In this document: positions 62,757 through 64,000 of the stretch, piece by piece | Position numbering within the stretch: position 1 is the stretch's first letter | Layout: each line of letters begins with the position of its first letter | NCBI RefSeq assembly: GCF_017873955.1 | Contig: NZ_JAGGKS010000002.1 | Span: 62,001-126,000 of the forward strand | DNA: 64,000 nucleotides | DNA from: Sedimentibacter acidaminivorans | GTDB lineage: Bacteria; Bacillota; Clostridia; Tissierellales; Sedimentibacteraceae | Direction of reading: 5' to 3' | Notes under the pieces: model-generated | Seen by the model: only the letters and a program-made list of their open reading frames with translations | What the model was told of the DNA's origin: nothing | The model's database searches: none | Made by a program: the position numbers and the translations under genes

Positions 62757-64000
62757 TTATTTTTTATTGCTTTTAACCCATATTTTCATTTTCTCCGCTT
62801 CTTTTATTAATTCGTCTCTTGAATCCGGATGAGCAATATCAATCAAAAGCTCTGCACGTTGCCAAGTTGTTTTTCCTTTAAGGTTAACAACCCCATATTC
62901 TGTTACAATATAATTCACAATGCTTCTCGGAACAGTTACAATACCTCCATTTTTAATAGTAGGAACTATCCTATAGTTGCTTTTACCATCTTTATTCGAT
63001 GCCTTTGATGACATACATATAATACCTTTTCCTCCTATTGAATGAAAAGCTGAATAAATAAAATCAAGTTGCCCTCCCGTCCCTGTTATATGTCTAGTTC
63101 CATAAGATTCCGAACAAACCTGACCATATAAATCCACCTCTATAGCATTGTTTACAGCTATAAGTTTATCATGCTTTGATGCAATAAAAGGATCGTTAGT
63201 ATAATCCACCTGATAGCTTGCACAGGCAGGATTTCGGTTGATAAAATCATAAAGTTTTTGGCTTCCCATAGCAAATGTATAAACCATTTTTTCTTTATCA
63301 AACTTTTTACATTTACCTGTCATTACTCCAGATTCATACATATCTACATAAGCATCTACCAGCATCTCTGTATGACCGCCCAGATCTTTAAGATCAGATT
63401 TGGCAATCATTTTACCTACAGCATTTGGCATAGCCCCTATCCCAAGTTGAATAATAGATCCATTTTCAATCAATTCCACAATATACTCTGCAACTTTTTG
63501 ATCAACATCATCAGGTTCAGGACTCATAACTTCAATCAATGGTTTGCTATTCTCCTGAATAATAAAATCAACATCCGAAATATGTATTGATTCATTATTT
63601 CCCCCTAAACATATAGGAGCCTCCTCATTAACCTCAATTATTACTATTTTAGCTTTTTTTGCCACGCTTGAGTGAATTGAATTAGAAACACTGAAATTAA
63701 AATATCCTTTGTCATCCATCTTTGAAGTTGTTGTAACAAAAACATCAGGATTTAAATATTTCTCATATATAAATGGACCTTCATGATAAACCATCGGAAT
63801 ATAATAACATAGCTCCTTGTCATGAAGAACTCTACTACCTCCACTAAAATGCCAGTCGTTAAATATAAAATGTTCTCTTAAAGGATCACATTTGGCTACT
63901 TCTGCAATCCCCGGAAAACATACTGCTGATATCTTTACATCTTTAAGCTCATCTCTTCTTTCCGAAAGACTTTTATCAAAACCCAATGGTGCCATAACAA
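62757..64000 (-). CDS. Acetyl-CoA hydrolase/CoA-transferase family protein, N-terminus off the window
   Basis: The visible part (about 414 residues) includes GIGAMPNAVGK, VDLYGQVCSESYGTRHITG with the probable catalytic glutamate, GTGGQLDFIYSAFHSIGGKG and a C-terminal VEGVVNLKGKTTW-like segment (EYGVVNLKGKTTWQRAE). It is a class of CoA-transferases such as 4-hydroxybutyrate or butyryl-CoA:acetate transferase; which one is not certain. The reading frame stays open through the edge (...VMAPLGFDKSL), so the true start is to the right. It is the first visible gene of the fatty-acid cluster. Confidence 0.85.
   Translation of the reverse strand, partial: VMAPLGFDKSLSERRDELKDVKISAVCFPGIAEVAKCDPLREHFIFNDWHFSGGSRVLHDKELCYYIPMVYHEGPFIYEKYLNPDVFVTTTSKMDDKGYFNFSVSNSIHSSVAKKAKIVIIEVNEEAPICLGGNNESIHISDVDFIIQENSKPLIEVMSPEPDDVDQKVAEYIVELIENGSIIQLGIGAMPNAVGKMIAKSDLKDLGGHTEMLVDAYVDMYESGVMTGKCKKFDKEKMVYTFAMGSQKLYDFINRNPACASYQVDYTNDPFIASKHDKLIAVNNAIEVDLYGQVCSESYGTRHITGTGGQLDFIYSAFHSIGGKGIICMSSKASNKDGKSNYRIVPTIKNGGIVTVPRSIVNYIVTEYGVVNLKGKTTWQRAELLIDIAHPDSRDELIKEAEKMKIWVKSNKK

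Overview
The window is AT-rich DNA, with almost every gene on the minus strand. It looks like a chromosome segment of an anaerobic, spore-forming Firmicute (class Clostridia or Tissierellia; I do not assign a genus). The grounds are: a gene order matching the Bacillus subtilis gmk-to-recG, ylm and tmk-ricT regions; the sporulation genes spoIVA and bofA; a 2[4Fe-4S] clostridial ferredoxin; [FeFe] hydrogenases; and a six-gene Rnf complex. I see no rRNA, tRNA, insertion sequence, prophage or CRISPR array.

Layout. 1-21,175: housekeeping block read leftwards: yicC, remA, gmk, rpoZ, priA, def, fmt, rsmB, rlmN, prpC, prkC, rsgA, rpe, thiN, asnS, then fakA with its Asp23 partner, recG and rsmD. Only rpmB (4,690) is reversed. 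21,213-28,681: rqcH rightwards, then pyrR, an RluD-type synthase, lspA and ylmH-ylmG-sepF-yggS behind an HlyD-like membrane protein. 28,834-35,368: spoIVA, gpsA, plsY, der, a PDZ/radical-SAM (DUF512) gene and an unknown gene. 35,385-41,324: ferredoxin, then ricT, holB, darA, tmk, an Orn/Lys/Arg decarboxylase, an unlisted 54-residue membrane ORF, bofA and a padR regulator.

41,436-56,249: energy metabolism. hydC-hydB-hydA (rightwards) encode an NAD-linked trimeric [FeFe] hydrogenase. pncB and rnfCDGEAB (leftwards) follow. Upstream of rnf lies an operon of two DRTGG proteins, two HATPase proteins, a PHP phosphoesterase and a second, divergent [FeFe]-hydrogenase-like protein that looks sensory rather than catalytic. 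56,337-64,000: a CoA-thioester/beta-oxidation cluster: CoA-transferase (cut by the right edge), 3-hydroxyacyl-CoA dehydrogenase/hydratase fusion, thiolase, crotonase and acyl-CoA ligase.

How it fits together: beta-oxidation steps and the hydrogenase exchange electrons through NADH and ferredoxin. Rnf couples ferredoxin oxidation to ion pumping. The sensory-hydrogenase operon beside rnf is the best candidate for a little-described signalling system, possibly reporting H2 or redox state. The most solid new detail is that spoIVA appears to start at ATT: no ATG, GTG or TTG lies between an in-frame stop and the point where the P-loop region begins. Several promoters, hairpins and operator-like repeats are listed from direct reading of the sequence.
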